Source of the DNA: Helicostylum pulchrum
Taxonomy: Eukaryota; Mucoromycota; Mucoromycetes; Mucorales; Mucoraceae
Assembly (NCBI GenBank): GCA_025677825.1
Contig: JAIXMO010000015.1
Coordinates: 541,920 to 605,919, forward strand
Direction: 5' to 3'
DNA length: 64,000 nucleotides
Shown here piece after piece: positions 32,349-44,806 of this stretch; the first letter of the stretch is position 1, and each line of letters begins with the position of its first letter. Position numbers and translations under genes: made by a program. The notes under the pieces are model-generated. The model worked only from the letters and a program-made list of their open reading frames with translations. It searched no databases and had not been told where the DNA came from.

Positions 32349-34928
32349 TTAAACGCTAGGAAAAGTAGCTTGCACACTACGTTTGATACGAAGCATTTCT
32401 TTAAAGGTATCTTCGTTACCATGTTGAACTTCAAAGTCGTGCCATGTTTTCCAAAATCCAGGCTGAGTCTAATTTTAAAAAAAGGGGGAGGGGGAGGAGA
32501 AGAGGAGGTTAATTTTAATAATATTCATTATGCGTATATATAGCAACTTACTCTTGGATCAAATATTTGTGATGCAAATCCATAAATAGCACGTGCACGA
32601 TCGATTTCACCTAATTTTCTTTCAAGTTCTGCATATCTTAAACTCATTACACGTACATCCTTATCAGGAAGGGCTTCAATAGCACGTTCATAGATTTCAC
32701 GAGAAGCCATAATACCAAAGGACTCGGTTGCTTTGGCAATATAGTACTCAAACATTACCATACGATCTTCATCTGCAACAGCTCTTGTAGCACGATCATA
32801 GATTCTCATAGCATGACGAGCCAAACCATGTTCTTCTTCCAACTTGCCGTACATCAAGTAAATTGGTTTAGCGTATTTAGGAGGACATGCATCTAAAGCC
32901 TGTTCAAACAAATCTCTGGCTCTTTCCAATTTAGTTCCACCATAACGTTTCAAAAATCTTTCTAAATAAATATTCCATAACTCAAATGCAATTGGCCAGC
33001 CAAATAATTCAATACCACGTTCATATACCTTGAACGATTCTTCAAAGTATTGATTTTCTTCCAAAAACGTAGCATAGTTAACAATCACTTGCGGGTTGGC
33101 AATTCTTAAATCCATTACTTGATCGTATACTGATTTGGTGCTTTCAATTGTACCCACACTTTCTTCAAGATCAATATAGAAGCTCCATAATCGAAGACTT
33201 TTAAATACTCGTTGTTGAACTGGGATAGATTCGTCGTGGAAATTCACTTGTTTAGGGTTCACGCTCAATAACTTTGGTATTTGTGTTGCTCTAGCCATCA
33301 CTTCAAGAGCTGCATCAAAGTTATCATGACGCGTTTCCATTTCGGCGTATTCACACCAAACTTCAGCTAAATCATTAACGTTCTTGTAATTGACCTTGAC
33401 TGCCTTTTCAAATATAGCACGAGCTGACACAAGGTCACCACCGTCCTCGTAAAATTTAGCAAACTTGGCCCATAATTCATGCAATTTACCGTGTGCTCTT
33501 TTGGGATTAATTGTCTGTACAGCTTGCGTATATGTTTCAACGACCTACCACCATTCAAAAAAAAATATATATATTAGGCCTATTCCCCCTTATTAAAATA
33601 TATATTTTCTCTTTTTCTTTTTCTTTTTACCTTCTCTTTGTTATCGCCCCAAAGTATCGCTCTTTGCTGCCATTCTAATACATTATTAGGATTCTGTCTT
33701 AAAAGCACATCATTTACCAAGAAGGGACGACGATCCATTAATCTCTCAAACCTCAACAAACGCAAATCCAAATCCAAATCTTCGTCTTCATCTTTTTCAC
33801 CTGCAGCCTCACGTTCAGCGGCCATTTCCATTTTAGTTGTAATCATTTCTTCTTCGAATTCAGCATAGGCATCAAAGATGACTGTGAAATCTCGTACTGT
33901 CATGACAGTCGTAATACCTTCCTCAAAGATATCGCGTGCCTTTTCAATCTGTGCCATCTTAATCCAGTACATTGCTAATCGCGCATACAAAATACCAACC
34001 TGATCCGTAAAACGCTTAATACCACTTCGAATAATAGGCTCGACTTGCACGCTCTTAATATCCTCGCAATGGTCAACGGCTACTTCACATAACTGCTGCC
34101 ATATTTGGTAGTGTGATTTTCCACGAGACGACGCAAATTTAGTATTGTTGACAATCTTGACAAGTTGAATAGCTGCTTCATCATAATGTCCAAGTTTAAT
34201 TAAACTGTCAATATAGTTTTCTACAAATGAAGGTTCCAACTAATTTTGTGCGTTTAGATTACTTGTAAAAGAAAGAGAGAGTGTGCGTGTTTTTTTTACC
34301 TTTAAATAACGACGATGAATACAAATGGCGGTTTCTCCACCAGCCGCTTTAGCGAATTGTAAATAAAGATCCCAAATACGACCGTGTTGAGTGACAGGAA
34401 GTGCACGTAAAGCACTATCAAATGAACGTCTGGTTTTTGTAATCATGGGTAATGTAGTTAATAAAGAAAGATAATCTAACCAAATTCTAGGCATCTAAAA
34501 ATTATAAAAGTTAGCCTATATTGTATTTTTTATTTTATTTTTTGTGAGTATTTACCTTGTTGAGTAAAACAAGAGAACGTTCATATAAAGCAATAACAGT
34601 ATTATACAGAGATTTATGTCTAATAGCATTTAATCCTTTTAATGTGTCGCGTCTAATATCAAGATACTGTTTCCATAACTTGTAAGAGCCGGGTAATTCA
34701 TTAAGTGCACGCTCGTATACAAAATATAACTCGTTGGGTGATCCATGACGTTTATGATCAATGTATCGTAACCAAACACGAAGTGAATAGGGGCTTCGAA
34801 GAAGTTCCTCTTCGTATGGTATATCGTGTTCGTTCTATGTACATTTAGATTAGTTTCGATTTTTTTTTTTTAAGTTTGTATTTTGTTTTTCCCCTTACAA
34901 TCAAGAATTCTTCGTGATTGGCAACCAT
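32349..34928 (-). CDS. SYF1: pre-mRNA-splicing factor Syf1 (XAB2), short C-terminus
   Basis: Six exons in coding order: 34899-34928, 34556-34834, 34300-34494, 33631-34239, 32552-33544, 32349-32468; 741 residues. HAT/TPR helix pairs fill the protein: [97 protein letters not shown], then [17 protein letters not shown] and [15 protein letters not shown]. Syf1 is a scaffold of the Prp19-associated (NTC) complex in the active spliceosome; human XAB2 also links to transcription-coupled repair. The protein stops right after the RSVQAT motif, so it lacks the roughly 100-residue acidic tail of XAB2. The stop codon is 49 bases from that of the convergent GATA gene. Confidence 0.9.
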
Positions 34929-35130
34929 TTTCGTTTTTGCAGATTTAAAAAAGAAAAAAGGCTCGAAAAAAAAAATTATCGTCAAAAAGAAAAAAAAGAC
35001 TGACAGGAAAAAAAAAAAAAAAAAAGACGTCATCAGCGGGATTGTTTAAGGAAAGAAAAAGGTGTGTAAATTTTATTATAAGAAAAAAAGGTGAGCAGAA
35101 ATACAATACAAAGAAAAAAGAATATCAAAT

Positions 35131-37108
35131 CTATTGATACTTCATTTCAGATTCCCAGAAGCCAACGGTAGGGAAAGCAGAAGCGAAATCAGAGACTTCC
35201 TTCTTCAACTCTTGAATAGAGTTGATTTGAGTACCGTCTCCAATATGAGTCTTAAAGTCGCTCAATTTCTTTCCAGTGACCTTTTTCTTTTCGTCTTGTG
35301 TGATTTTGACAGCGCGATCAATAAAGTCTGCAATCTTGACAAAGTCATTTTCCTCTAACCCACGAGAGGTCATAGCAGGAGAACCCAAACGAAGTCCACC
35401 AGGGATTAAAGCGGACTTATCTCCAGGAACAGTGTTCTTGTTGGAAGCAATGTTGATTAACTCAAGCACACGCTCCACACGAGCACCATCTACGCCCTTG
35501 GACTTCAAGTCAAGTAACAGCAAATGGTTATCGGTACCTCCAGAAACGAGGTTATATTCAAGTTTAAGGAATCTATCAGCAAAAGCAGAGTTGTTGCTCA
35601 ACACTTGGGTTTGATATTCTTTATATAAGGGTGACTTGACTTGCTTTAATGCAACGGCTAAAGCACCAATGGTATGGTTATGAGGTCCACCTTGATGACC
35701 AGGGAACACAGATTGGTTAATAGGATTTTCTAAGTCATATTGAATTTCTGCAATAATAGTAAAGTTAATAAGCTATACAAAATATATATTATTAACATTA
35801 TTTTTACCTTTGCCCTTCTTATCAACACTACGGAGACCCTTTCTGAAAAAAATCATGGCACCACGAGGACCACGAAGAGATTTGTGAGTAGTAGTAGTAA
35901 CGATATCAGCGTACTCAAAAGGACTAGGCAAGACACCAGCTGCGACCAAACCAGAGATATGTGCCATATCGGCCATCAAGTAAGCACCACATTTATCGGC
36001 AATCTAAAAAAAAAAAAGATAGGTTTCAATTGGTGTGCTTTAAAAAAAGAAAAAGATCATCTAGAAATTATTTACCTGTCTCATTCTAGCATAGTCAATG
36101 TTACGAGCATAAGCAGAGGCACCAGCAACAATGATCTTGGGTCTGTAAAGCATAGCGTTAGATTCTAAAGCGTCATAATCAATACGACCAGTGGATTCAT
36201 CTAAACGGTAAGGTAAGGTTTCAAAGTAAGCAGAGACATTGGAAATCTTTTTGTTGGGAAGTTGATAACCGTGGGATAAACTTTATACGAAAAAAAAAAA
36301 TTAATTCTTTTGTACCCCCCCCCCCCCTTTTTATACACTTTTATAGCACTTACTGTCCACCGTGAGGAAGATCAAGACCCATTAAACGATCGTGAGGCTT
36401 CATAAGAGCACCATAAACGTACAAGTTGGCAGGGGCACCAGATAAAGGTTGAACATTCACACCCCACTTTTCGGTCTCAAGATCGAATGCGTCTAAAGCT
36501 CTCTTACGACAAAGGTTTTCAGACATATCAATGAACTCGTTACCACCATAGTATCTATTTTAAAATTGTTTAAAAAAAAATCAATTTTTTTCACATCAAA
36601 GTTTTTATTACCTAGCACCGGGATAACCTTCAGAGTACTTGTTTTGCATAACACTACCGAGAACATCCATAACGGCTCTGGAAGTAAAGTTCTATTACAT
36701 GTAAATTCATTAGTAAATACTCTTTTATATTTTTTTGTAATGAAATTACCTCGGAAGGAATAAGATCAACACTCTCTTGTTGTCTCTTCTTTTCTCTTTC
36801 AATGATATCAAACATTTCAGGATCCATCTTGTCAAGTCTTTCGTTAAGGAACTATTTTATTTTATTTTACCCCAAATATTAGTTATACTTGCATTTTATA
36901 TATATATATAAATGAAACCATGTATATCAATTTTTTTACCTCTTGTTGACCAGCAGGGAAGACGTAACCACGCTGCATATTTAAAAAACAATTAAAAAAA
37001 ACACGTTTAAAAAATTAACTGTATAAAACGTACAGACTGGACCATAGCAGGTCTCATCATACGCAAGGTAGATGGCTTTGCGGCATTGGTGATAAGAGAT
37101 CGAAGCAT
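35131..37108 (-). CDS. SHM1: serine hydroxymethyltransferase, mitochondrial form
   Basis: Eight exons in coding order: 37034-37108, 36940-36972, 36750-36851, 36612-36691, 36354-36554, 36076-36280, 35808-36003, 35131-35747; 502 residues. The start [20 protein letters not shown] is a basic presequence, supporting the mitochondrial isoform. Family motifs: [45 protein letters not shown], and the PLP-binding [18 protein letters not shown] (Schiff-base Lys in THKS), then [13 protein letters not shown]. The enzyme exchanges serine and glycine with tetrahydrofolate as one-carbon carrier. Length is typical for eukaryotic SHMT. The intron between exons 5 and 6 contains a run of 13 C (plus strand, about 36315-36327). 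Confidence 0.95.
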
Positions 37109-37819
37109 TTTTTTAAAAATATATATATCAATAACAAAAAAGAAGTATGTAAAAGAAATGAAAAAAGGTACCTTTTATATAACAAAAAGGCGGGGACGGA
37201 AGATGAAGACAAAAGAGGTAATCAATTCTCCACCGAGTCAATCCACCGCGTCAGAAAAAAAAAAAGAAAAAAAAAAAAAAAAGATGACACGCCTTTTACT
37301 AGGGAACCGTATTCATATATTTTTTTTTACTGCTGTATGTATACACAATTGCTTTATTTATATTATAAAAAAAAAGCGAGACATTTGATAAAAAGTTATT
37401 GTCTTCTAGAATAAAACTTGAATACAAAAAAGGAGTTAAGCTATAAAAAAAAAATGGATGTAGTAAAAGGAAAAAGTTAAGGTTAGTTAAGGTTAGAGAT
37501 GGAAGATACATTTGCAATTTCGAAGCGGCCATTTAAACAGTAAAAAAAATAGATGGTGAATCTTCTCCACGGGGACAAGTATTTAAAACAATCGTCTTTT
37601 TTCGTGTGCATGAATGTGGTTTTTTTTTTAAAAAAAAAAATAGCAATAATCTCTCCCTTTTTTTTGTGACACTTGATATATGGCAATTCCTTAAGTGTTT
37701 TTTTTAAAAAAAAAGTGTGTATTTATGTATAAAAAAAATAACTATTTAAAAAGTGAATTGAGTGGATTGGGATGTGTTTGCGTAGTATTGTGTGTGTGTG
37801 TTGTATGTCTAAAATATAT
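37109..37819. other. intergenic region between SHMT and uL15m
   Basis: 711 bases forming the SHMT promoter and the uL15m 3' flank. It contains an A-run at about 37256-37282 and further A/T homopolymers. Frames here are low-complexity. No RNA gene recognised. Confidence 0.6.
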
Positions 37820-38777
37820 TTATGCTTCTTGTTGAGCTAAATAACCTCTGTTCTTGGGGTCAATATAATATTCTAAAAAAAAAAAATTGGATTAGTATTA
37901 TTACAACATTTAATCTATTATAAAACTTACTGAGTTCTTCCTTTCGTAATGGTGCAGCCAACTTGGGAGTTTGTGAAAACTTTTCAGGATGAATAACAGA
38001 TCTTAAACCAATAGCATTATAGTAACGGGTGACAATCTTTCCGCCTACTTTCTCAATAGCTTCAATAGCTTTTTGTGATGCTCTGGAAACTTCAATTGTG
38101 ATGGGAGTGTTGAAAGTATCAGCGCCCTGTATTTGATCGTTAGTTATCTTCTACATAAATATTTCTCTTTTTTTTTTTTTTGGCACTTACAACACTCAAT
38201 AATTTAACACCATCCTCAATCTTATGAATACAGCGGCTATCTAATAAATGCTTCATAGTAATAGGTTGAGAGGCGTCAATACGACCAGTGGTGATCCAAT
38301 GTTGAAGACGATCCAAGTTTAATTCTTGATAATCTTTACCATGGCTGCATAAAAAAAAAATGAGTATTTTATAAATATGGAAAAAGCCTGCTTTTTTATA
38401 TATTTACATGTTGAAGAAACCACGCTTAGGCAAACGTCTAACTAAAGGTGTTTGACCACCTTCAAACCAAGGTACGGGTTGACCATTACCACATCTGGCC
38501 TTTTGACCTTTGTGACCACGACCGGAAGTCTTACCCTTACCATAACCGGGACCACGACCTAAACGAGTACGCTAATAGTAAATGAAATATTTAGTTTCCA
38601 CATGTATTACGGTTTTTTTTTTTGACAAGTTACCTCAGAAACGGCACCATGGTTATCGGACAAGTGAGCAAGGTTGACAGGGGTCTTGGGTGGTTGAATA
38701 ACAGCTTGTGTTGCAAATGCACGAACGGGTAAGGCAGTGGTGAAACGGCCCTTGGTTGAAAGTACTGAACGAAGCAT
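37820..38777 (-). CDS. MRPL10: mitochondrial large ribosomal subunit protein uL15m
   Basis: Five exons in coding order: 38634-38777, 38408-38571, 38191-38344, 37931-38126, 37820-37872; 236 residues. The presequence [24 protein letters not shown] is basic and free of acids. The L15 core follows: [34 protein letters not shown] then [20 protein letters not shown] and [12 protein letters not shown], which is the invariant rRNA-binding Gly/Arg stretch of uL15. The C-terminal domain contains [20 protein letters not shown] and the end is YLAQQEA. An in-frame Met 26 codons upstream exists, but the tract between it and 38777 lies in leader DNA and would spoil the presequence. Confidence 0.93.
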
Positions 38778-39921
38778 TTCTATTTTAATCGGATTAATGA
38801 CAAGGGGAATTGAAAGTCTTTTTTTTTTTGAAGGCTTTTCTGGGGTGTGCGCCAAACTCGAAAAAAAAAAAACTCGACCTTTTTTCGAGTTCAGTACCCG
38901 ATATGTGACGTCGCGGCTCGGTGTGTTTCTAGGACTTCTTCATGTGTAGAATATATGCTTTTGAGTGCATGTCTTTTTCTGTTTTAAAAGAAAAAAATAA
39001 TTGCCCTCATACAAGATAAATACTATGTAATCATCAGTAGGCTGTACTAGCCGAAAAATACTTTTTTTTTTTTTTTGGAAATCTCAGGACAATATTTGGA
39101 ATAGGAGTACTTTTGATAATTAGCACTTGAACGCTGAAGAAGTTTATAAATAAACCGTAACTATTTCGCTAGACACCAATAGTTTAAAAAAAACGAAATT
39201 TTTTTAATTGAAGCGGAAAAAAATGAAACCTTTTGACCTATCTATTCAAAAAGATAATATATGTGTAGCTTCTTTAAATGTACGAGGTTTATTCCAGAAG
39301 TCGGGATTATGCGCCATAATATGTGTTACATTGGTCCGCTAAATATTACTATTGCAATTCAAATATTTATTACCATTATTTCCCTTAGGTTCCGTTATAC
39401 ATAGTTATCAGCCTTTTTTTTTTTCTTGTAAGAAAACCAAACAATGGGTTATTTCAGTTTCTACGTATATTTCCACTGTTTCTTCTTGTAAACTGACATA
39501 CTGTGGCGGATCTTTACGTTTGGACAATAACATGTGTGTTCCGTCTTACTATAAATAGTTTCTATCTTCGTGTTTCTAACACGCCACAACATGACTCCTA
39601 ATTTTTCTGTTTATTCTTGCAGAAAACAAATCGAATAATAACGACAACGAGAAAAAAAAAAAGGCCGATTTCAATACGAGTATTACAAGATGATTTTCAG
39701 TGTATTTTTCTTCTTTTGCTGAATGATACAAAGCAATCATAGAAAATAAAAAAATAAAAAAAAGGGCCTGTTCTTGGCAAAAAATATAACAGGAAAAACG
39801 GCCCGATATGATTTAGGCGCAAGTTCATTTCTCCGTTTTCGGCGATAGAATCCCTTAATAAGAGGAAGGAAGAAACTACACTTTCTTTTTTCTCTCTCTT
39901 CCCTTTTTTTTTATCAAAATA
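38778..39921. other. intergenic region with retroelement scrap
   Basis: About 1.1 kb. Apart from the LINE-like fragment at 39223-39342 (separate entry) and a 68-codon frame of unclear meaning at 39352-39558, I see only AT-rich DNA. The last 80 bases are the pyrimidine-rich leader of the SH3 gene. Confidence 0.55.
39223..39342 (+). pseudogene. LINE-type endonuclease N-terminal fragment
   Basis: A 39-codon frame whose centre reads NICVASLNVRGL. The pattern (hydrophobic)3-x-LN-V-RGL is the opening strand and first catalytic Asn of apurinic-like endonucleases of non-LTR retrotransposons. Nothing recognisable follows: the frame ends 17 codons later and no reverse transcriptase is present in the window. 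Probably a severed 5' piece. Confidence 0.45.
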
Positions 39922-41054
39922 ATGTCTGAAGCAGATTTCGCTAAACACGTCTTATCATCAATTCGTAATGAATTGAACTTATTAAAGTCTCACAACTATA
40001 TTCAACCTCAAGCCTATGACGAAATCTTAAGATTGTTACCTTCAAATATTAATAGCAGCAATCAACGTGATATGCCAAACATGGGTTATTCTTCTAATCC
40101 TCCTCCTCCCTTTGCTGGGGGTATGATGCCCGGCGCTTCTCCTACTCATTCTGTTGCTAGCATCCCTTCTACTCCTGCTACTGTCCTTCCTCCTCCTTCA
40201 TATAATGCTTCTGCCAATGACCATAATAAACTCGGCTCCGCTGAAGCACTATACGATTATTCTGGTGAAAACCCTGACACAGATTTGAGTTTCCGTAGAG
40301 GAGATACTATTCAGTTAACTGAATTAGGTAAAAAAAAATATTTATATCTCCCTATTATATATATATGCACATATAGTCTTTGTTATTAAACCTTATTATC
40401 ATTTATTAGTAAACGACGATTGGTGGAAGGGTGCTTTACATGGAAAGAACGGTCTTTTCCCTCGTTCATATGTTAGAAAATTAGAACCTGTCGTAAGTGA
40501 AAAGGCATTCTCTCCTCCTGCTCCTCCTGCACGTCAACAACAGCGTGATAGTTACGGTTATTCGTCTATGCCACCCAAGCAAGACTCATATGACTACCCT
40601 CCTCCTCCTCCTCCTACCCAAAACTCATCTTATGGCGCTCCTCCTCCTGCTCAAAATTTCTCTTACGGCGCTCCTCCTGCTCAAAATTCCTCTTACGGTG
40701 CTCCTCCTCAATCTCAGTCATACGCTACTCCTCCTCCTCCTGCTATGAATAATTATAGCTCTTCTCAACAATATGAAGCACCACCTGAGCAAAGAATGGC
40801 CAATTACAGTGCTCCTCCACCATTAAATTCTACTTCTTCTGCACCTGCCGTAGTTGAACAACAACAACCTCATGAAGAAAGTAAGGCGGCTGGCTTTGGA
40901 AAAAAGATTGCTGGTAATGTAGCCAACGCAGCTACTTGGGGTTTCGGTGCAACAGGTAAGTTTTAAAAAGAAATTCATCGTAAAAAATATGTGTACTAAT
41001 TTATCTTTTTTTTTTTTTATAGTCGGTGGTAATCTTGCAAACTCTATTTTCTAA
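39922..41054 (+). CDS. SH3-domain actin-patch protein (Lsb1/Pin3-like)
   Basis: Exons 39922-40327, 40410-40955 and 41023-41054; 327 residues. The N-terminus FAKHVLSSIRNELNLLKSHNYI is the short helical region found before the SH3 in Lsb1/Pin3 proteins. The SH3 domain (about 112-170) has ALYDYSGENPDTDLSFRRGD, then DDWWKGALHGKNGLFPRSYV across intron 1. Downstream is a low-complexity Pro/Tyr/Ser/Gln region with repeats of SYGAPP-x-AQN, then GFGKKIAGNVANAATWGFGAT and the end GGNLANSIF, a conserved amphipathic C-terminal module. In yeast these proteins bind the WASP homologue Las17 and affect actin patches and prion induction. The repeat-rich middle is compositionally prion-like but poor in Asn. 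Confidence 0.86.
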
Positions 41055-41944
41055 ATAATAAAACATACAAAATACAATTATTTTAAAAGAATAAAATTAG
41101 CTTGGAAAATTCAAAACGAAAATTCACAGATTCTTATTTAAAGATATTAATACGTAAATGAAAACAGCCATCAGAGTGGGGTTGAGGTTATGGGCATTAG
41201 TAATACATGAGAAAGTATATATCAGTGCTATGAACCTTCTGAGTTCCGGTTAAAGCCTGGAACTAAATGTCTTCAAAATATTGTTTAAAAGCATTTTTTT
41301 TTATTTCAGTAACGAAACTAACCATAATAGCATTAAATTAATGTTGTCTCCTTCTTTTCTTTTTTTTTTATCGGCACTAAAGGTCGTATATCTTTTACTA
41401 TAATAAATGAAAGTGAATTTATTTATTCTAAATAAAAAAAGACCAACTTAAATACTTTTTCATGCAAGAAGTTGGCTGAACATAGACCAAAATCTTCGAC
41501 ACTTGAACTATTGATTATCAACCAACATATACAATGTAAACATCTCACGAAATAAGGCAAAAATACAAAAGAAATGATTTCTGCCAGACTTGAACTGGCG
41601 ACCGTCTGCGTGTTAAGCAGACGTGATAACCGACTACACCAAGAAACCATAGTTGTTCTTTTAGACCAAAAGTTTTTACAAGACTCATTTTAATAAAAAT
41701 ATAATAGTCACGTGATAGTCACGGGAAACAGAGCTACGTGCACTTTTATTGAAAATATTTTGTTGATTCGGAGCAACTGCTTATTTCTTTTTGCGATAGG
41801 GAAGTAAAAAACTCCGAATTCGTGTATAAATAAATATATATCTCAACTAGCTTTTCTCATAAGAAATATTTATTGCGTAGATAGTACCATAATAACCTTT
41901 GTTTTTGTTTATATTTTTATTTTTACAGTTTTTTATTCGTGTAA
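41055..41944. other. intergenic region containing one tRNA gene
   Basis: 890 bases between the SH3 gene (plus) and the phosphate-carrier gene (minus), whose 3' ends face each other. Only the tRNA-Val at 41575-41648 is recognisable. Confidence 0.65.
41575..41648 (-). tRNA. tRNA-Val (anticodon AAC)
   Basis: Read on the minus strand the sequence folds as a tRNA without an intron. The acceptor stem GGTTTCT pairs with AGAAATC (one G-U), with A as discriminator. The anticodon stem TCTGC/GCAGA encloses the loop TTAACAC, giving anticodon AAC. The T stem GCCAG/CTGGC encloses TTCAAGT. The D arm GTGTAGTCGGTTATCAC carries the A box; GGTCGCCAGTTCAAGTC holds the B box. It decodes GTT (and GTC via inosine), a codon heavily used in the neighbouring RPA190 gene. 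A T run for Pol III termination lies downstream. Confidence 0.93.
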
Positions 41945-43101
41945 TTAATTGATCTTAACATTTTCAGCGGGTGTTGGGTCGCTACTACCAGAGGTTGGAA
42001 GACCAACAGCAACCTTGAATGTATCATAGATTAACCACTGAAGGCCAGTCAAAGTACCAATCATAAAAATACGAGGACCTAGACCTGTCCAAAGACCACG
42101 CAAACCCAATTTTTTGATAACTTCCATTGCGGTAGTTTGATGTTCACCAGCTTTAACCTTGTCTAAATTATTCAATTTAGAAACCAATACATCTGCTGGG
42201 TGAGATACGACAGCACATAAAACACCGGCAATATAACCACCGGCAAAACTAACACCTAATTGCTGAGATTTATTATACTCGTGCTTGGGTCTAGTCATAA
42301 ATGTCTTGTAAAGTATTTCGACCGTTTTCTCAAAGGAAGCGAATTTAACCATAGTATAAGGGACCTATATACACAAATCAAGTAAATATTTCAACTCGTT
42401 CTTTTTTTTTTTCTCTTTTTTTCTTTTTTACCTGACGGGCCCAAAGAGGTACAAGACCTTTATAGAACCCATTAATACCTTCAGTCGCCATAATCTTCTT
42501 GAAACCTTCACCAGTAGTTTTTGCAAAAGGAGTAATAGAAGTTTGCATTCTTACTTTAAGTGCTTCCATAGGACAAAGTAAAACATCAGCAATTAATTCA
42601 GCAGATGCGGATGCACCGAGAAATATGAGCGTACGATGCTTATGAGCAGCCTCCTCACCCACCAAGTTGGAATACTTGTATTTAAATATCTCATAGAAGC
42701 CATACTTTCCTGCTCCTTGAAGAGAATACCCGATAGCGGTGGGACCAATACCAGTGAATAATCCTCGAAATCCTTCTGCCTTTGTAATTGTCTTCCAACC
42801 ATCAAATACACCTTTGTATAATCCAGGTTGAACCTATATTGATAATATACCTTGTATGATTAGGGGCTGTGTAAAAAATATCAATCGAGCAGCTGTTTAC
42901 CTGTGTACGACATTTAACCAAGTCCAAAGGTGTTACAAGCATATGAGTAGGTCTAGAATAGATAATGTTTTTTTTTGTTTAGCAAATATATTTATTGTAA
43001 AAAAATATCAGGCATTACCCGCAAGCGAGAATACCACCGATGGAGCAAGCTAAAAAATAATTTTTAGAGTAGAGTGGGATGGAGGAAGTTTCAGATATCA
43101 T
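41945..43101 (-). CDS. MIR1: mitochondrial phosphate carrier (PiC)
   Basis: Four exons in coding order: 43019-43101, 42901-42952, 42432-42833, 41945-42364; 318 residues. It starts MISETSSIPLYSKNYFLACS and has three mitochondrial-carrier repeats. The first signature is THMLVTPLDLVKCRTQ followed by QPGLYKGVFDGWKTI; the second has LLCPMEALKVRMQT with GFYKGLVPLWARQ; the third VVSHPADVLVSKLNNL with GLWTGLGPRIFMIGTLT. The P-x-[DE]-x-x-[KR] motifs, the Thr/His of the first repeat and the overall sequence fit the phosphate carrier, which brings phosphate with protons into the matrix for ATP synthesis. The first exon is read straight from ATG without an intron in the leader. Confidence 0.92.
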
Positions 43102-44806
43102 TTTTTTAAGATAGTCAATAATGATAAGAATAATAATTGAAAAAAAAAAAAAAAAAACGAGTACCTATTTATATTCGATAATTGTTTATGCATGACCTAG
43201 TAATTTGTCGCGACTTAATTTAGCTTCTTTTTATTCCTACGGTATTTTACTTTTTCAACTTTATGCCTGTAACACTTTTTAACGGTAAAAGATACAGGAC
43301 ATTTATATATAAAATACAAAATGTTCACATACAAATAAATCAACTCAAAATGTATTCACATAAAAAAAAAAAAACTCCAAGAGACATCAAGAGGATATAA
43401 AAGGGTTATAATTATATAATAGGAACGAAAAAAAAATTATGACTCAAACGGCATTTATTATTTCTGCGGGAACGCACAAACGGTGGTACCTGCGGGACAC
43501 CGGTTGATTTATTTAGGAAAAACAAAAGGGCATTTCTATTAAAAACACCCTAAAAACTATAGTATCAGTGTATATGAAAACAAGTTTTCCTTTCGTATAA
43601 ATATTAACCTGTGTGCGAAAAAAAAAGTAGTATTGTATAACTTATGATAAAATAGACTTTTTTATCATTTGTTCTTCCTCTTCCTTTTCTTATTCTGTTA
43701 AAAGTGAATTCATATACAAGCAAAATATATTTTTATATAATATGCACATACGTTTTAAAAGAAGCTTTTCCTGTGATATGCTTGTGTAAATCGATATGGT
43801 TCGCTTAAAACCGGAATACGTTTATCATAGACACGAAAGATACAATAACATCAAACAGATTATGTTAAGCCGAAAGAAATCCTCAGCCAAATAAAAAATA
43901 AACGGGTATTAAGTTGGAACCAATGCCGAAAATACATTATACAATATGTTAAAATATTCTGATATGAACAGTAAGTAAACCAATGTCGCAACAGTTTTTC
44001 TTTGTATCTTATTATTTTTTTAGTCTGGCACACTCGACGATTTAAATTCTAATGATCCTACTTGGTTTAATGATTTTAGTTCAGAAGACCTGGCAGAGAT
44101 AAAAGAACACGTTGATCATTCGTTAGATAACGACCTACCTAAAGAGTTGGAAGATATATCCTTATTATTAAATCAGAAGGCAAAATTCGAATTTTCTTTA
44201 TTTTTTTAACTTTATTAACGTTATATTACTACAAAATGTTCAGAGCGATTTACGACACTATGGATGCTGTGTGCTGAACCAATTAATAACAAAGCAAAGT
44301 ATTATAAAAACTACGTAAAATAAAAGTTGAAAGTACAGATAATCTATTTTATTTAAACGCGTGTATTTTTTATAATATTTCTTCAAGGTGAATAACAAAA
44401 GGTCTCCCTTCGCTTCAAAGCATTAAGCTTCTAATAACAGGAAGGTGAAAACTATATACTCCCCTACACCAGACCCTAAAATGCCTCTCGTCGAGCTATA
44501 TCTGGTGCACAAAGATCCAGTAGAGTAAAACGCAACAGCCAGACCTCATTCGACCATCTCTCATCATTCTACCACTGGAGTACCCAAAGCAACATTCAAG
44601 CAAAAACGCCATAATCACATTTGAAGTGTATGTTGCAATTTGTACTCAGTGGCTTTTAAATAATAAGACTGCCTTTTCTTTTTTTTCTGTTTTTTTTGAA
44701 ACTGAGTTGAATACAAGAATGACAATTGAAAGGGAAAACAGAACCATTTTTTTTTTTTTTTTTTTTATAGGCTTTTTTTTTTCGTTATAAAGACCTTTAT
44801 TCTAAT
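43102..44806. other. gene-poor interval with an orphan exon
   Basis: 1.7 kb. After a TTTTTTTAG acceptor at 44015-44023, bases 44024-44206 read SGTLDDLNSNDPTWFNDFSS, then an acidic helix and DISLLLNQ, before an in-frame stop. It looks like one exon of a lost gene; no matching upstream exon was found in phase. At 44490-44640 another stretch gives Ser/Arg-rich frames of unknown origin. The right end is the T-rich leader of RPA190. Confidence 0.5.

Noticed and set aside
37086..37388. 100-codon lysine-rich plus-strand frame
   Set aside because: Composed of A-run codons in the SHMT promoter; low complexity.
44155..44170. ATATCCTTATT resembling a U12-type 5' splice site
   Set aside because: It lies inside a good coding frame (DISLLLNQ), and no TTCCTTAAC-like branch site with a suitable AC or AG acceptor follows in phase.
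44490..44640. Ser/Arg-rich frames before RPA190
   Set aside because: Looks weakly coding in two frames but has stops in both and no recognisable motif; could not be supported as a gene.
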